Of a DNA stretch of 13,429 nt, positions 12,962 to 13,429 are shown in pieces (position 1 is the stretch's first letter; the number at the start of each line of letters is the position of its first letter). The position numbers and the translations under genes were made by a program. This DNA is from Oscillospiraceae bacterium (GTDB lineage: Bacteria; Bacillota_A; Clostridia; Oscillospirales; Ruminococcaceae), in contig JAFPQL010000075.1 in assembly GCA_017414145.1 (NCBI GenBank), positions 1 to 13,429 of the forward strand, written 5' to 3'. The notes under the pieces are model-generated. The model was given only the letters and a program-made list of their open reading frames with translations, did not search any database and had not been told where the DNA came from.

Positions 12962-13225
12962 TCAGACGGGATGTGCAGCGGCGGCATCCGGCCCGTCGGC
13001 TTCCGCGGCGGGCTCCTTCCGGGAATCCCCGTCCGCAGACGGTGCTCCGGCACGGCGGGGCAGGCGCACCGGCTGACTGAGCGCGGAGCGGAGCCGCCTT
13101 CCGGCTTCGGATGCACGCGCCTTCAGCGTCGGGCTCTGAGACTGCAGCGGCAGCAGGTCTGCGCCGCAGATGACACAGAAGCTGTGTCTGGATTCAATCG
13201 GTTCCCCGCAGTGCGGACATCGCAT
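12962..13225 (-). CDS. Small zinc-ribbon protein of unknown function
   Basis: The 87-residue product begins MRCPHCGEPIE and has two CxxC pairs (C3/C6 and C17/C20; CPHC and CVIC followed by GADL), the typical short zinc ribbon seen at the N-terminus of many Firmicute proteins. The remaining 65 residues are low-complexity, rich in Ala, Arg, Ser and Pro, and end in an acidic/Ala-rich tail; no membrane segment is visible, unlike many zinc-ribbon membrane proteins. The ATG at 13225 is preferred over the ATG at 13315 because the zinc ribbon starts there, GAGG lies nine bases upstream, and the longer version would begin inside the -35 box of the promoter. The downstream mscL has its own promoter. 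The partner is unknown; regulatory or nucleic-acid binding is possible but unproven. Confidence 0.75.
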   Translation of the reverse strand: MRCPHCGEPIESRHSFCVICGADLLPLQSQSPTLKARASEAGRRLRSALSQPVRLPRRAGAPSADGDSRKEPAAEADGPDAAAAHPV

Positions 13226-13241
13226 CCCCTTACACCTCGCT

Positions 13242-13276
13242 TTCCGCAGATTCCGGCGCGTTCCGTGTCTGCGGAA
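13242..13276 (-). repeat. Inverted repeat in the leader of the zinc-ribbon gene
   Basis: TTCCGCAGA (13242-13250) and TCTGCGGAA (13268-13276) are perfect nine-base inverted copies separated by 17 bases that include further TTCCG motifs. It lies between the promoter and the start codon, so it would fold in the mRNA leader or act as a protein-binding dyad. Confidence 0.65.
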
Positions 13277-13286
13277 CGACAAGTTC

Positions 13287-13315
13287 AGCATAGCACAAAC
13301 ATGGTGAAATGTCAA
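13287..13315 (-). promoter_or_regulatory. Sigma-A promoter of the zinc-ribbon gene
   Basis: On the minus strand TTGACA (13315-13310, full consensus) and TATGCT (13292-13287) are 17 bases apart, with an extended -10 TGC. Transcription should start near 13280, leaving a leader of about 55 bases. Confidence 0.85.
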
Positions 13316-13377
13316 TCTTCGCGGGCAATATTTGTAAAATACTCCAATCTTTCATACGAATTTCTGTGCAATGTAAA

Positions 13378-13400
13378 TGAAGTGTGTGAAAATCACTTCA
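13378..13400. promoter_or_regulatory. Operator-like inverted repeat at the right-edge promoter
   Basis: TGAAGTG (13378-13384) and CACTTCA (13394-13400) are perfect inverted copies around nine bases; a nested GTGA/TCAC pair (13386-13389, 13393-13396) shares the region. The right arm overlaps the -35 box of the outward promoter, the usual place for a repressor site. The binding protein is unknown. Confidence 0.55.
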
Positions 13401-13426
13401 AAAAGAGAAAATACCTGTGTTATAAT
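13398..13426 (+). promoter_or_regulatory. Promoter reading out of the window to the right
   Basis: TATAAT (13421-13426) is preceded by an extended -10 TGT, and TTCAAA (13398-13403) stands 17 bases upstream as a four-of-six -35. It is divergent from the zinc-ribbon promoter; its gene lies beyond the window end. Confidence 0.75.
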
Positions 13427-13429
13427 GGA

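Overview
The window is an ordinary-looking chromosomal segment of a GC-rich, low-complexity-poor Gram-positive anaerobe of the Bacillota, most likely class Clostridia (Oscillospiraceae/Ruminococcus-like). The reasons are: purine-rich GGGGAGG/AAAGGAG ribosome-binding sites before most genes, sigma-A-type promoters with extended -10 elements, a tandem DnaD-domain protein next to a DnaI/DnaC-type helicase loader, a DUF1273 (YpsA) protein, mreC-mreD, and a YitT-family membrane protein. This placement is inference from gene content, not from a database comparison. No mobile element, CRISPR array, tRNA or rRNA gene was seen.

Layout. Bases 1-855 hold the 3' end of valS, closed by a strong terminator at 869-905. 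A promoter (953-981) then drives a YitT-family protein gene (1028-1888). A second promoter (1929-1957) starts a plus-strand series: an unrecognised four-helix membrane protein (2014-3057), trmO (3122-3805), a small DtxR/MntR-type metalloregulator (3823-4212), mreC (4258-5118) and mreD (5115-5681). A third promoter (5688-5716) starts a tight five-gene series: a DnaD-domain protein (5757-6785), a DnaI/DnaC-type loader ATPase (6809-7795), a uridine kinase-like P-loop kinase (7792-8727), a YpsA/DUF1273 protein (8734-9270) and a membrane-anchored protein with a degenerate LCP (LytR-CpsA-Psr)-like domain (9295-10233). A two-way terminator (10298-10336) separates these from convergent minus-strand genes.

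The minus-strand part contains rfbA (11073-11945) followed by a thymidylate kinase-like gene (10338-11006), both read from a promoter at 12049-12077. Further right are mscL (12365-12787), with its own promoter and a strong terminator at 12285-12329, and a small zinc-ribbon protein gene (12962-13225) with a near-consensus promoter at 13287-13315. At the extreme right a plus-strand promoter (13398-13426) points out of the window, with an inverted repeat overlapping its -35 box.

How the genes fit together. The second series combines tRNA modification and metal sensing with two cell-elongation proteins. The third series looks like a primosome-loading operon (DnaD-like plus loader) with a nucleotide-salvage-type kinase and two envelope/unknown genes. 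The rfbA-tmk pair links a dTTP-consuming nucleotidyltransferase to the kinase that supplies dTDP for dTTP. I found no clearly novel multi-gene system. The most interesting items are the degenerate LCP-like protein, the unrecognised membrane protein with a duplicated helical motif, the mixed metal-site residues of the DtxR-family regulator, several RNA hairpins at translation starts and leaders, and the operator-like dyad at the right edge.
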